DNA of 64,000 bases from Azoarcus indigens (GTDB lineage: Bacteria > Pseudomonadota > Gammaproteobacteria > Burkholderiales > Rhodocyclaceae). The notes under the pieces were generated by a model. The model was not told where the DNA came from, did not search any database, and was given only the letters and a program-made list of their open reading frames with translations. Below, in pieces: positions 47,644-56,643 of the stretch (the first letter of the stretch is position 1; every line of letters starts with the position of its first letter). The stretch is taken from assembly GCF_004361735.1 (NCBI RefSeq), contig NZ_SNVV01000009.1, positions 62,001 to 126,000 on the forward strand, given 5' to 3'. The position numbers were made by a program, and so were the translations under genes.

Positions 47644-48755
47644 TCCTTGTCCCAGTCCGCCGGCAGCAGATACTCGAAGTTGTCCGCCTTGCCGCCTTTT
47701 TTTAGCTTGCGCTTGCGGTACGGGTCTTTCGGTTCGGGCAGGAAGGCGTCCGGCGGCGCTACTGTGAGCGTGGCGATAGTGCCGCCGCTGCTCTGCGCGT
47801 AGGTGACCTCGGATATCAGCATGTCCCTGTCCAGCCCCATCAGCGGATCGACCACGCGGACGATGAGGTTGGGTACCCACAGCGCGCCATTGCTCTGCCG
47901 CCAGCCCTGGACGGTGTAGGTAAACGCCAGCGCTTTGCCGATGCGGTTGCCCCGCTCCCAGTTCGCCCGGCCCTGCGCCAGGGCGGTGGTGAGCTGGCCG
48001 GATTGGTTGATCACCAGCACCCGGCGGCGAGCGGTGCGGGGGTCGGTTGCAGACGCCTGCACTTCGCTGGCCGCGGCACCGAATACCTCGTCGGTGCCGC
48101 GCTGCTGGCCGATCACCCGGTACTCGGAAAACACGCCGGAGAAGTCCAGCGGGCCATCGCCGGTCAGGATGTTTTTTCCCGCCTCCAGTTTGTCGTGCGC
48201 CAGGCCGGCGCTGCCCGGCTCGACAATGACCAAGCGGCCGGCGCCGTCATCGCTCGATAGCAGGCGCGAGAGCGTAAGCAGCCGGTCGATCGACTCGAAC
48301 ACCGTTTCGCCCGGCTCTATGGTGTGATCGACCAGGGCGGCAGTCTCGGCCACCTCGCTACGCACCTTGACGCCGTACTCCCCGGCCAGCGCGGCAACGA
48401 TCTGCTGCACGCTCTGATTACGCCACTGGCCGGACTTGTTGATGGCCGAGCAATCCACCAGATCGGCGGTAAGCGAACGGCCGCTGATGCCCAGCGTGAT
48501 CGACTGGGCGTCGTACCGGCGGGGCGTGGCGAACACCCAGCCGGTAAGCACCAGGTCGGCGCCGATGCGCACTTCCGCGCGGGCGCCCTGCTCTATCGGG
48601 ATCTCGATATCCTGCCCCGGCCACTTCCAGGTGATCGACAGCGTAAAGTCCCGCGCCTGGCGCTCGATACCGGCGCTGATGCTGACGTCCTTCCACCCGG
48701 CGTAATCCATGCCGTCCACTGTGAGGGTGACAGCGTTGGGGTCCAGCTCTGCCAT
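47640..48755 (-). CDS. Baseplate hub protein, Mu gp44-like (gpP)
   Basis: 371 aa. WKDVSISAGIERQARDFTLSIT and IPIEQGARAEVRIGADLVLTGWVF are typical of Mu gpP/gp44, the trimeric hub homologous to T4 gp27. Start ATG 48755. Confidence 0.85.
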   Translation of the reverse strand: MAELDPNAVTLTVDGMDYAGWKDVSISAGIERQARDFTLSITWKWPGQDIEIPIEQGARAEVRIGADLVLTGWVFATPRRYDAQSITLGISGRSLTADLVDCSAINKSGQWRNQSVQQIVAALAGEYGVKVRSEVAETAALVDHTIEPGETVFESIDRLLTLSRLLSSDDGAGRLVIVEPGSAGLAHDKLEAGKNILTGDGPLDFSGVFSEYRVIGQQRGTDEVFGAAASEVQASATDPRTARRRVLVINQSGQLTTALAQGRANWERGNRIGKALAFTYTVQGWRQSNGALWVPNLIVRVVDPLMGLDRDMLISEVTYAQSSGGTIATLTVAPPDAFLPEPKDPYRKRKLKKGGKADNFEYLLPADWDKE

Positions 48756-48763
48756 GGGGCACC

Positions 48764-50002
48764 TCAGCGTGATGCGATCTGCAGCGCCCTGGACGGCAGG
48801 AAGCCGGGGTGGGCGATGCGGTTGCGGGTGACGATCTCCCCGCCGCGGGTTGCATCGCCGTATTGCCGATAGGCCAGCACCAGGGCCGGCACGGTATCGA
48901 GCGGGGTAATCTGCTGCAGCCGCACGCCGGAGGCGGCCACGGCGGTGAGGTGGCGATCTACTTGGCCGCGCAGCTCCACCAGGGCCGGGTAGTGGCCGTG
49001 ATCCGCCCGCAGGGCGGCAGACCAGATCGCGGCGCGCAGGGCGTTGCGGGCGGCAATCACGTCATCCGCCACCGGCACTTCCGGGCGCTCCGGCGGGCGC
49101 AGGATCTGCTGATCCAGCCCGCCCGGCTCCAGCTCGGCCGGGGGCGTGGTGACTTCCAGCAGCGCCACCTCGGCCGCCGCGGCGGCGAAGGTGGCGGCCT
49201 GCACCAGGTCGGCCGCGGCCTGCACCGCGGCCACCGTGTCGGCGCCGCCGGCAACGGCGATGCCTTCCAGCTCGCCGGCAGCGATGGCGCTGGCCGCGAT
49301 GGCCGCCACCCCGCCGGCGTAACCCTTGCTGGAGGTGGTTCCGTCCAACGTGTCGAAGTAGCTGACAAAGAGCGTGGAGAGATTGCCGGGCGCGTTGATG
49401 AGGGTATCCACCAGCGCCTGCGCGCCCTTGATCACATCCGCCACCGGCCGGAACTCGCGGGCGATCACCGCTTCGATGCGCGACACCGCATTCCGGGCCG
49501 CGTTGATGTTGATGCGCGCGGTATTCACCGCGTCCATCACCTTTCGATAGCGCGCCAGGGCACTTTCCCAGGCGGCGGAGCGGGCGGTTTCCACCCGCTT
49601 CTGCGTGTTCGTTGTTGCGGTCGGCGTGGCCGGCTTAGACCGGCCGAACACGAACACCATGTCGAACCGCACTACCCCGCCCTCGCGCTTGTCATGCGAG
49701 ACGGTGCAGTCCGTGGCGGTGACGATCATCCGGCCGTACCAGGGATGCACCAGCTCGCCTTCGCCGGCCTGCTCCAGCGCCGCTTGCAGGGCGTCGCGGC
49801 GGTCGAAGCAATCATCCCCAGCCACCCAGCCGGTAATACTGTATTGCCGCAGGCGCAGGCCCATGTCCTCTACATAGGCCTCATCCCGCTTGGGGTACTC
49901 ATGCACTTGCGTGCGGCGCCCCACCGGCGTGGATTCGCGTTCCACGCCGAAGGGCACGCCGCGGAACGATGCGGACAGCAGGCGCTCGCGCCATGTCGCC
50001 AT
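48764..50002 (-). CDS. DNA circularization/tail protein, Mu gp43-like (gpN)
   Basis: 412 aa. The N-terminal DNA circularization domain (WRERLLSASFRGVPFGVERESTPVGRRTQVHEYPKRDEAYVED) is clear. The rest is Ala-rich and helical. In Mu it is a baseplate component next to the tape measure. It starts directly at the tape-measure stop codon. Confidence 0.88.
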   Translation of the reverse strand: MATWRERLLSASFRGVPFGVERESTPVGRRTQVHEYPKRDEAYVEDMGLRLRQYSITGWVAGDDCFDRRDALQAALEQAGEGELVHPWYGRMIVTATDCTVSHDKREGGVVRFDMVFVFGRSKPATPTATTNTQKRVETARSAAWESALARYRKVMDAVNTARININAARNAVSRIEAVIAREFRPVADVIKGAQALVDTLINAPGNLSTLFVSYFDTLDGTTSSKGYAGGVAAIAASAIAAGELEGIAVAGGADTVAAVQAAADLVQAATFAAAAAEVALLEVTTPPAELEPGGLDQQILRPPERPEVPVADDVIAARNALRAAIWSAALRADHGHYPALVELRGQVDRHLTAVAASGVRLQQITPLDTVPALVLAYRQYGDATRGGEIVTRNRIAHPGFLPSRALQIASR

Positions 50003-51772
50003 TTATGCCCCTCCCATTGCAAGGCTGCGATAGCCCACGCGCGGGGTTATCGACAAGCCTGGTTGATTGGTTTCCGCCGGTTCGACGCGCATGCCCGGCG
50101 GGGCGCCCTCAAAGCGAACCGTCATATCGCCCTCAATCCGCGAACGCGTGCTGGCAGTCTGTTGCACCAGGTTTTCGTAACCGACGCCGGTGCTTGCCTG
50201 GGCGGTGTCGCTGACCAGGCCGAGGCGCTTACCCACCGCCGCGGCGCCGTTGATGATCGGATCGACATAGGGCCGGATGCGCTCCCACAGCCCGCTGAAC
50301 CAGGCCACAATGGGCTCCCAGTTCTTGATGATCATCGCAAGCGGGTTGAAACCGGCTGTCGCCAGGAACATGTCATAGCCGGCGCTAACCACGCCGGTAA
50401 TCCTGTCCCACTGCTTGCCAAACCACGGGCCGACGTCGCTCCAGTTGGCGATGATCAAGCCCGCCCCGAGCGCGATGCCGCGCACCAGGAGACCAAGCGG
50501 GCTCATGGCGGTAACCGCGTTCATCACCTTCAGCGCCACTGTGAGGCCGAGGACGCCAATCCGCAGGGCCGCGAAGCCCACGGCGGCCCCCACCAGCCCC
50601 TTGATAACCCAGGGGTTCGCCTTCACAAACTCTGCCGTCTGTTCGATGATCGGGCCGAAGGCGGCCGCCCCTTCGCGGATACCCGGCGTGAATACGTTGC
50701 CGACCGCCTTGGCGAGGCCTAGCGCCCGGTTCTGCAGCAGTACCAGGGAGTTCGCGGTAGTGTCCGCCCGCGCGGCGTATTCCTTCTCCATGCTGCCGGC
50801 GGTGGCCGCAGCATCCCCCGCCATTTCGAAGTTCTTTTTGAGCAGATCCAGATTGGTCAGCATGGGCGCGATAGCGCCGATGGACTCGCGGCCGAACATC
50901 GTGGTGAGCACCGATGCCTGCTGCGCCTTGTCCACCTTGCTGATGGCGGTGAGCACCTTGATGATGGTGCCCTGGGCGTCCTTCTGCATGGCCGCCGCCA
51001 CTTGCTTGGAATCCATCCGCAGGGCGGCAAACATCTGCCGCTGCTGCTTCGTTGCCGCGGCGCCGGCCGTCAGCGTGAGCATGAAATTCTTCATGCCCGT
51101 TCCGGCCACTTCCTCCTTAACGCCCACGCCGGCCAGGGTGGCGCCCATCGCCGCGATCTGGCTGGACGCCAAGCCAGCCACCTTGCCCAGCGGACCAATG
51201 GCGGTAACGATGGACGAGATTTGCTGCGCGCTAGCCGGGCCGTTGTTGCTCAGGTAGTTGATCTTGTCGGCCAGATCCACCACTCCGGCCTGGGTCAGCT
51301 TGAAGCTGGTGCGCCACTTCGCCATCATCTCGCCGGACTGGTCGGCGGTCTGGTCGAAGGCAATGCCCATCTTGACGGCATCTTCGGCAAAGCCGGCCAG
51401 CTCTTCGCGGGCGAAACCGGCCTGGCCGCCGGCGGCGAAAATTGCAGATATCTCCTTTGCCAGCATCGGCAGGCGATACGACATTTTTGTGATGTCGTCG
51501 CCCATCTGCTGGAATTGAGCAGGAGTCTCGAAATCGACCACCTTCCGCACGTCGGACATGGCGCTTTCGAAATTTATGGCCTCCTTGATGCCCTTGACGA
51601 AGGGGTAGGCAAAAGCCCCGCCCTTGGCAATATCCATGATGTCGATATTGCCAAGGCCGCTACTCACCAGCTCCTTGCGAAACCCGGCCACCTTCCTTCT
51701 GACGTCGCCCAACACGGGCGTGAGCTTGTCGACGCCCGTGATGAGCGCTTTCAGCTGGAACTTATCCGCCAT
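50003..51772 (-). CDS. Tail tape measure protein (TP901/Mu gp42-like)
   Basis: 589 aa. The TP901 core (FESAMSDVRKVVDFETPAQFQQMGDDITKMSYRLPM and GFAREELAGFAEDAVKMGIAFDQTADQSGEMMAKWR) is followed by hydrophobic stretches (GLVGAAVGFAALRIGVLGLTVAL) near residues 385-480. Tape length suggests a tail of modest length. ATG 51772 is preferred to the upstream in-frame codons because it overlaps the frameshift product end. Confidence 0.9.
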   Translation of the reverse strand: MADKFQLKALITGVDKLTPVLGDVRRKVAGFRKELVSSGLGNIDIMDIAKGGAFAYPFVKGIKEAINFESAMSDVRKVVDFETPAQFQQMGDDITKMSYRLPMLAKEISAIFAAGGQAGFAREELAGFAEDAVKMGIAFDQTADQSGEMMAKWRTSFKLTQAGVVDLADKINYLSNNGPASAQQISSIVTAIGPLGKVAGLASSQIAAMGATLAGVGVKEEVAGTGMKNFMLTLTAGAAATKQQRQMFAALRMDSKQVAAAMQKDAQGTIIKVLTAISKVDKAQQASVLTTMFGRESIGAIAPMLTNLDLLKKNFEMAGDAAATAGSMEKEYAARADTTANSLVLLQNRALGLAKAVGNVFTPGIREGAAAFGPIIEQTAEFVKANPWVIKGLVGAAVGFAALRIGVLGLTVALKVMNAVTAMSPLGLLVRGIALGAGLIIANWSDVGPWFGKQWDRITGVVSAGYDMFLATAGFNPLAMIIKNWEPIVAWFSGLWERIRPYVDPIINGAAAVGKRLGLVSDTAQASTGVGYENLVQQTASTRSRIEGDMTVRFEGAPPGMRVEPAETNQPGLSITPRVGYRSLAMGGA

Positions 51773-51950
51773 TGGTGGCACCTGCGAGCTTGTTGATGCG
51801 GCGCGCCTGCTCGGCGTGCTCGCTCAGGACATCAAGAGGGGAGTCCAGCATTTCCGCTGGAGACGTACGCCAGAACCAAGCAAGGTCGTACGCCCTGGCG
51901 GTCAGCTCTTCGACGCTGCCGAAGACGCAGTCGGGGCCGTCATGAAAAAA
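51762..51950 (-). CDS. -1 frameshift extension of the tail assembly chaperone
   Basis: After the slippery codon TTC, a shift of -1 leads into a frame of 60 residues (HDGPDCVFGSVEELTARAYD, then LAWFWRTSPAEMLDSPLDVL, then SEHAEQARRINKLAG...) ending at TAA 51762, overlapping the tape-measure start. LAWFWRTSP-EMLDSPL-L is typical of the C-terminal half of Mu-like tail chaperones. The fused product is 84 + 60 = 144 aa. The extension has no start codon of its own. Confidence 0.85.
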   Translation of the reverse strand, partial: FFHDGPDCVFGSVEELTARAYDLAWFWRTSPAEMLDSPLDVLSEHAEQARRINKLAGATNGG

Positions 51951-52195
51951 CCGCAGACCTCCCAGGCCAGCTGGTTGATATCGACGGGGTCCAGTCCATC
52001 GATCACGCTGGGCGGCAGCTGGGAAAGCTCAGCCACGTACGCGCAGACGACCGTCATGTCCGGCGTCACTGACTCGTCGGACTGGATCTTGTAGGGCAGG
52101 CGGCCGATCTTCCGGACTTGCTTGGTGGTGGGCCGCGGCAGGTTCAGCTCGGTGATGGTTTCATCTCCGTGGGTTAGCGGGCAGGTGAGTTTCAT
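51902..52195 (-). CDS. Tail assembly chaperone, Mu gp41-like (zero-frame product)
   Basis: 97 aa (MKLTCPLTHGDETITELNLPRPTTKQVRKIGRLPYKI). It belongs to the gp41/PF10109-type tail assembly proteins located between the tube and tape measure genes. ATG 52195 overlaps the tube stop (ATGA). A slippery heptamer at codons 83-84 allows the longer fused form. Confidence 0.88.
   Translation of the reverse strand: MKLTCPLTHGDETITELNLPRPTTKQVRKIGRLPYKIQSDESVTPDMTVVCAYVAELSQLPPSVIDGLDPVDINQLAWEVCGFFMTAPTASSAASKS
51944..51950 (-). promoter_or_regulatory. -1 ribosomal frameshift site
   Basis: T TTT TTC in the zero frame, a canonical X XXY YYZ slippery heptamer, located 14 codons before the zero-frame stop of the tail chaperone. 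The -1 frame is open from here to 51762. Confidence 0.85.
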
Positions 52196-52539
52196 TGCCA
52201 CACCCCCTTCACACCCTCAAACCGGTACTGGATCTTGCCTTCGTCGCTACTGGTGGAAGGCTCTTCCACCAAGTAAGCGCCCGTGAGCGTATAGACCCGG
52301 CCATTCTTGAATTCGACGGTAACCGTCATATTCGTGGCCTCGGCCAGGGTTTCAATTGGCAGGTCCGCAGTGTGGGCAACCTCCACCACCACGAACGGAA
52401 CCCTGTCCTCTTCCTTGAACACGCCCGGCGCGATGGACTCGCGGATGTAGGGCGACACGGGCGCCTCCACCGCGCCCGTAACCGTGAACTGCGTGCCGTC
52501 CGCCTTGACGTAGGCGGTGCCGGCGATCTTCTGACCCAT
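52192..52539 (-). CDS. Tail tube protein (Mu gpM-like)
   Basis: 115 aa (GQKIAGTAYVKADGTQFTVTGAVEAPVSPYIRESIAPGVFKEEDRV). The sequence pattern matches the Mu-type tail tube family that forms the inner channel of contractile tails. It follows the sheath after a terminator-like hairpin. Confidence 0.88.
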   Translation of the reverse strand: MGQKIAGTAYVKADGTQFTVTGAVEAPVSPYIRESIAPGVFKEEDRVPFVVVEVAHTADLPIETLAEATNMTVTVEFKNGRVYTLTGAYLVEEPSTSSDEGKIQYRFEGVKGVWQ

Positions 52540-52554
52540 GTGGCCACCTCAAAA

Positions 52555-52582
52555 TAAAAAGCCCGCCGAGGCGGGCTTGGTT
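52555..52582 (-). terminator. Terminator between sheath and tube
   Basis: AAGCCCGCC-TCG-GGCGGGCTTTTTATTTT on the minus strand, placed 18 bases after the sheath stop codon and before the tube gene. It probably lowers downstream expression relative to the abundant sheath or is part of a moron-like segment. Confidence 0.75.
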
Positions 52583-52599
52583 GGTGCTGTGCGGCCCGA

Positions 52600-54096
52600 T
52601 CAGGCCGCCGCCGGGTACTGCAGGCGGAACTGGTTGAGCAGCGCGAACACGCGCAGCTGATTGACGTAGTCCGGCGGGAAGAGCACATCCAGCCGGTTCG
52701 GGTTGCTGGCGTTGCGTTCCACGATCAGGTTCTTCGCGAACAGGTCGGCGTTCTCCACGATACCCGCCTGCTCCAACTCGTAGTAAGCGGCGATCAGCTC
52801 GGCCCGGATCACGCTCGGCGTGACGATGGCCTGCCCGGCGCCGAAGCGGGTGCCGTCGTTGGCGAGCTTGTGGCGGCCGTACTTGCTGGTGATGCGGGAC
52901 CGCAGATAGCGCACGATGTGCGCCGTCTGGTGCATGGTCTCGGAGTCCAGGTAGCTGTCATCCGGCTGGCCGTATGCGTTTTTCTGATACGTGGTAACCG
53001 CCCGCTCGGTCCGCAGCGCACCGCCCTCATAGGTTCGCGTCGCGATGCCATAGCCAAGCAGGCTCTGCCGCTCCATCTTGGTAAAGCGGTCGCTCGCAGG
53101 GGCTGGGCGCAAACCTGTGAGTTCGCCGGTTTGCGTCGGTCGGGCAGGGTCGGCGCTGATAAACACCGCCGTACGGGCCGCATAGGCAGCCGCTTCGACC
53201 CACACCGGCGACGGGGCCGTGGTCTCCATACCCACCACCGTAACGTGCTGATCGTTGCGCAGCTGGCCGGCGGCCACCAGGGCGCCCAGCGTGCCCCGCT
53301 TCGCGCTGTACACATGGCCGTAAAGCTGCTTGATCCAACTCCAGCGGCCGCTGCTGTCGCCCATCACCACTTGCCACACATCAAGCGTTGCCGTGTCAGA
53401 CCACGGCAACGTGATGAACTCGAACTCCTCATCGCCTAAGGCGGCCGTGGCTGCAGCCATGTCGGGCGCGCCCGCGCCACCTGCCATTGCCGTGATGACG
53501 ATGCCAAGCCCTGCGGGGATACTCTCCCCCGCATCCCGCCCCAGGAAGTTGAGGACCATGCGGATATCGTTGCCCAGGACGCCCGCAAACTTGGCGGTGA
53601 CGGTGACGACGCCGGCCGCCGCCGAGGCGGTTACCGGCAGATCCGGGTTGGCATTGATCGCAGCCGCCAACGCCGTCGCTACCGTGGCCGCAACATCTGC
53701 CGCCACCACCGCGGCCTGAACCCGCGTGCCAGCGATGTACAGACTCAGCAGGCCGCTAGCGGTGGCCGGGCCGGTAATGGTGACCGTGCCCGCCGCTGCA
53801 GCGCCGACGCCTTTGGGAAGCGGCAAGCACCAGACCTCGCCAAAGGGATCGGAGAGCCGGTGCGCGGCATACATCGCGGCCAGCATGGAGCCTTGGCCGC
53901 CGATGGCGTTTGCCAGCGACTGGCTGGAGACCAGGGTGAGCTTGCCCAGCTCTTCGGGCACCTGACCGTCATTCACCTGGCCGATGATCAAGCGGCGCAA
54001 AGTGGTGCCACCACTGTTCGCCATCGAGTTATCGACTTCGGCGTAAAACAGCGGAACGCGGGCGTTCGAGGGGATATCGTTGAACGAGATAGACAT
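52600..54096 (-). CDS. Tail sheath protein (Mu gpL-like)
   Basis: 498 aa. SISFNDIPSNARVPLFYAEVDNSMA is the standard beginning of Mu-type sheaths; GYGIATRTYEGGALRTERAVTTYQKNAYGQPDDSYLDSETM and VRYLRSRITSKYGRHKLAND are conserved C-terminal parts. Contracting sheath of a myovirus tail. ATG 54096 overlaps the stop of the DUF2635 gene. Confidence 0.92.
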   Translation of the reverse strand: MSISFNDIPSNARVPLFYAEVDNSMANSGGTTLRRLIIGQVNDGQVPEELGKLTLVSSQSLANAIGGQGSMLAAMYAAHRLSDPFGEVWCLPLPKGVGAAAAGTVTITGPATASGLLSLYIAGTRVQAAVVAADVAATVATALAAAINANPDLPVTASAAAGVVTVTAKFAGVLGNDIRMVLNFLGRDAGESIPAGLGIVITAMAGGAGAPDMAAATAALGDEEFEFITLPWSDTATLDVWQVVMGDSSGRWSWIKQLYGHVYSAKRGTLGALVAAGQLRNDQHVTVVGMETTAPSPVWVEAAAYAARTAVFISADPARPTQTGELTGLRPAPASDRFTKMERQSLLGYGIATRTYEGGALRTERAVTTYQKNAYGQPDDSYLDSETMHQTAHIVRYLRSRITSKYGRHKLANDGTRFGAGQAIVTPSVIRAELIAAYYELEQAGIVENADLFAKNLIVERNASNPNRLDVLFPPDYVNQLRVFALLNQFRLQYPAAA

Positions 54097-54284
54097 TACT
54101 CAGCCCCCTTCTTCGCAGCCTTCGGCACGTCGCCCGGCGCGGTTTCGGTGACGTCGCCATCCTGCAGGCGGCGCATCCAGTAGGCATCCAGCGGCACAGG
54201 GCGGCCGGACTCGGGCAGCAGGTCGCCCCGTGCCGGATCGGGCACAGCGCGACCCGCCACCGGGTACAGGGTGACGGTAGTCAT
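54096..54284 (-). CDS. DUF2635 small phage protein (Mu gp38-like)
   Basis: 62 aa (TLYPVAGRAVPDPARGDLLPESGRPVPLDAYWMRRLQDGDV). This is the DUF2635 family, always just upstream of the sheath gene in Mu-like phages. The role is unknown. Confidence 0.88.
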   Translation of the reverse strand: MTTVTLYPVAGRAVPDPARGDLLPESGRPVPLDAYWMRRLQDGDVTETAPGDVPKAAKKGAE

Positions 54285-54886
54285 GGGGTTTCCTCGGGTA
54301 GGTTCAGGGTGATGCCAGCTTCAATCCGGCCATCCGGGCCGGGGTACTGCAGGTTCTTGTCGGCCATCGGATCGACGGCATCCAGGGCGATATCCAGCCC
54401 CTCCAGGGGCAGCAGGCCGTCCAGCTCCCATTCCTGCCAGGTCTCGGCCGGGTCGGCGCCATCATTGCGCCCGAGCTGGAACGCCGAGGAAAAGCCGAAT
54501 CGATAGACCACGCGGGCGCGGTTGATGAGCAGCAGGCCGCCGCCGTCGTACTGGATAGGCTCCAGCTCGGGCGAGGGGCGGAAGCCCACCAGCGCCCGCC
54601 ACAGCTGGGCGCGGATGTCGTGCACCGCATCGGCCGCGATCACGCCCGCCTCGTCCTCCTGGTCCAGCACCACACACACGTCGAACTCATCGGCGATGTC
54701 CTGCTGGACCACGTTGTCCGCCTGGGACGGTGCGGCCTCGTCGCCCGTCATCACCACGTAAGCCGCAGGCAGGGCCATCTTGGCGCTGGCCGCCATGGCG
54801 GGGTCCCAGTCCAGGCCGCCAGCGACACGGCCGCCGAAGGTCGGGCAGCGATCCCGGATCTGATTTACCAAGGGGGTTAGCTTCAT
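54281..54886 (-). CDS. Tail terminator-type protein (Mu gp37-like)
   Basis: 201 aa (KLTPLVNQIRDRCPTFGGRVAGGLDWDPA ... LPAAYVVMTGDEA). This resembles the Mu gp37/tail terminator family located directly before DUF2635 and the sheath. The ATG at 54886 starts the homologous part; longer in-frame sequence passes through the terminator upstream. Confidence 0.75.
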   Translation of the reverse strand: MKLTPLVNQIRDRCPTFGGRVAGGLDWDPAMAASAKMALPAAYVVMTGDEAAPSQADNVVQQDIADEFDVCVVLDQEDEAGVIAADAVHDIRAQLWRALVGFRPSPELEPIQYDGGGLLLINRARVVYRFGFSSAFQLGRNDGADPAETWQEWELDGLLPLEGLDIALDAVDPMADKNLQYPGPDGRIEAGITLNLPEETP

Positions 54887-54896
54887 TTGGTCCGGG

Positions 54897-54924
54897 CATA
54901 AAAAAACCCGCCGAAGCGGGTTTG
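54897..54924 (-). terminator. Terminator between the cargo gene and the tail terminator gene
   Basis: AACCCGC-TTCG-GCGGGTT followed by TTTTT on the minus strand, 20 bases after the 263-aa cargo gene. It isolates that gene from the tail operon, which is the usual layout of a moron. Confidence 0.85.
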
Positions 54925-54944
54925 TTGTCAAAAGGGTGAAACCT

Positions 54945-55736
54945 CTACTGCTCGAAATCCAGCTTTATCAGCCGCCAATCTCCAGGATCACCGCTTCCGC
55001 CTTTCGCGGCCTTTATCTCGCACCGATAGTTCGTGCGGACCATGGCGCCAAACGCGTTCTGCGAATCCACATAGGACTTGATCACATAGACCTGATCAGG
55101 CATCTGCCAAACCCCCCGGGCATCCTTGCCCCACGGGAAATCAGCGCTCTTAGGCGCGAGCAAGCGATCCTCAACATACCCGGCACAAATAATGGCCGCC
55201 ATGCCGGAGTTATTGGGGGCCGGCTTCGCCAACTGCCGGTCGGCATTCCAAAGCCCTGCTTGCTTGCAGGCCTCGATTCCGCGGCTGATCACCTCGCCAA
55301 TATTGCCGCCCTGGCGCTGCTTGTCCCACACAGCGTCGATATCACGCCAATCCGGGTTGTTCTTGATTCTTCCCCGCGCGGTGCCATTGAGCGCATATAC
55401 CACACCGCCATGCTCAAGCAATAAGGCCGACGCCTCCCCGCAGCCGAAGCGACCACCTTGAATAGTGAGCGGCCAGGCGGCGCCGATATCCTCTGCCGAG
55501 ATTGCCAGCACATCACGCGCCGGAGGCGGCGCTTCAGCGGCAACCGGCGCGGCATCCTTTTCACTCGGGGCGGACGGAGGAAGAAACGGAAGGATTGCCA
55601 CGGGCGCCACCACCCAGCCCGCCAGGAAGCCGCAGAGGTGCGCCAACCAGCGGCGCATTTTCGTACGCTTGACGACCAGCACCCAGCAGCCACCCCAGAC
55701 GCCAACGAGCAACAGCAGAATCAGCAGCTCTTTCAT
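54945..55736 (-). CDS. Membrane-anchored DUF2511-like cargo protein (moron candidate)
   Basis: 263 aa. Two membrane segments near the N-terminus (ELLILLLLVGVWGGCWVLVV and LAHLCGFLAGWVVAPVAILPFL), a Pro/Ala linker, then a periplasmic part with ISAEDIGAAWPLTIQGGRFGCGEASALLLEHGGVVYALNGTARG, which matches the DUF2511 (YebY-like) pattern, and a second Cys-containing domain (YVDSQNAFGAMVRTNYRCEIK). It interrupts the connector/tail operon and has its own terminator. It is not a virion part by its look; lysogenic conversion or superinfection exclusion is an inference. Confidence 0.7.
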   Translation of the reverse strand: MKELLILLLLVGVWGGCWVLVVKRTKMRRWLAHLCGFLAGWVVAPVAILPFLPPSAPSEKDAAPVAAEAPPPARDVLAISAEDIGAAWPLTIQGGRFGCGEASALLLEHGGVVYALNGTARGRIKNNPDWRDIDAVWDKQRQGGNIGEVISRGIEACKQAGLWNADRQLAKPAPNNSGMAAIICAGYVEDRLLAPKSADFPWGKDARGVWQMPDQVYVIKSYVDSQNAFGAMVRTNYRCEIKAAKGGSGDPGDWRLIKLDFEQ

Positions 55737-55775
55737 CCGGCCTACTCCCTTCGCATTACCCGAAAGGGGCGGAGT

Positions 55776-56297
55776 CTAGCGCAGGGCTGCGGCAAATGCC
55801 GACGTCAATATGTCACGGACACGCTGACTTTCATCCTGCAGCGCATCCGCCATGTAGTTCGCCCGGGGCGCAATCCGCCACCCGGAGCCGGCGCGAGCGG
55901 CCAGCGCGGCGGCCCGTTGGCCTCGGCGGCGGCGGTTACTCTTGCCCACACCCTCACCCGGCGCAGCACGCCCCACCCGGCCGCCGGCCTTTACGCCGTA
56001 GTACAGATAGGCGGGGTAATACTCTTTCATGCCGGCCGTTTTGTCCGGTGCCACCCGCACCAGGAAGCCCGCCCGCGACACGCGGAAATTGACCGACTGC
56101 ACCAGCTCCCCGGTACGTGGCAGCGGGTAGTTTTGCGCGCCGCGTGCAAGCGCCAGGTTCAGCTGGGCGCGCCGGGCGACCACGCGCCCCGCTTTACGGA
56201 AGCCCGCGCGGACCTTGGCGCGGTTGAAGGCGTCACGCTCAAAGCTGTCGAAGCCTTCGATGTGTATATACGTCTGCACACCCGCCGAGTTAGACAC
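55776..56297 (-). CDS. Head-tail connector/tail completion protein (HK97 gp10-like)
   Basis: 173 aa starting at GTG 56297, which overlaps the stop of the head-tail joining gene. FERDAFNRAKVRAGFRKAGRVVARRAQLNLA and YPAYLYYGVK are typical of the HK97 gp10-like or tail-completion families. Confidence 0.75.
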   Translation of the reverse strand: MSNSAGVQTYIHIEGFDSFERDAFNRAKVRAGFRKAGRVVARRAQLNLALARGAQNYPLPRTGELVQSVNFRVSRAGFLVRVAPDKTAGMKEYYPAYLYYGVKAGGRVGRAAPGEGVGKSNRRRRGQRAAALAARAGSGWRIAPRANYMADALQDESQRVRDILTSAFAAALR

Positions 56298-56643
56298 GCT
56301 CCACCCCCAATTCCTCAACCTCCAACACCAGGAAGGTACGGCCACCGCCCAGTTCGGCGCAGCGCTGCACCCGATAGACGATGTTGCCGGTGGATCTCAG
56401 CTCCACCACTTCGCAGGCGTCATCCACTTGCAGCCCCCAGCGTATCCACACGCGGTGGGTAATCTTGGTGTCCGTCTGCACGCCGTTAGCATAGGCTGCC
56501 GTGCCCACGGGCTCTATCTTCGCCCAGCGGGGCGACCGCTCCGGATACTCGCTTTCGACGCCCGGCCCGAAGGCGGGCACATCCAGCCGGCGGCGGATGA
56601 TCACGCGGCGATTCAGTTCGCCGGCAGCAGGGTCGCGCAGCAT
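56290..56643 (-). CDS. Head-tail joining protein (head closure)
   Basis: 117 aa (MLRDPAAGELNRRVIIRRRLDVPAFGPGVESEYPERSPRWAKIEPVGT). It matches the SPP1 gp16-like head-tail adaptor family (Phage_H_T_join). ATG 56643 overlaps the upstream stop (ATGA). Confidence 0.85.
   Translation of the reverse strand: MLRDPAAGELNRRVIIRRRLDVPAFGPGVESEYPERSPRWAKIEPVGTAAYANGVQTDTKITHRVWIRWGLQVDDACEVVELRSTGNIVYRVQRCAELGGGRTFLVLEVEELGVERV

Noticed and set aside
48809-50722. 637-aa plus-strand frame across the tail genes
   Set aside because: It covers parts of two well-recognised tail genes on the other strand and shows no domain.
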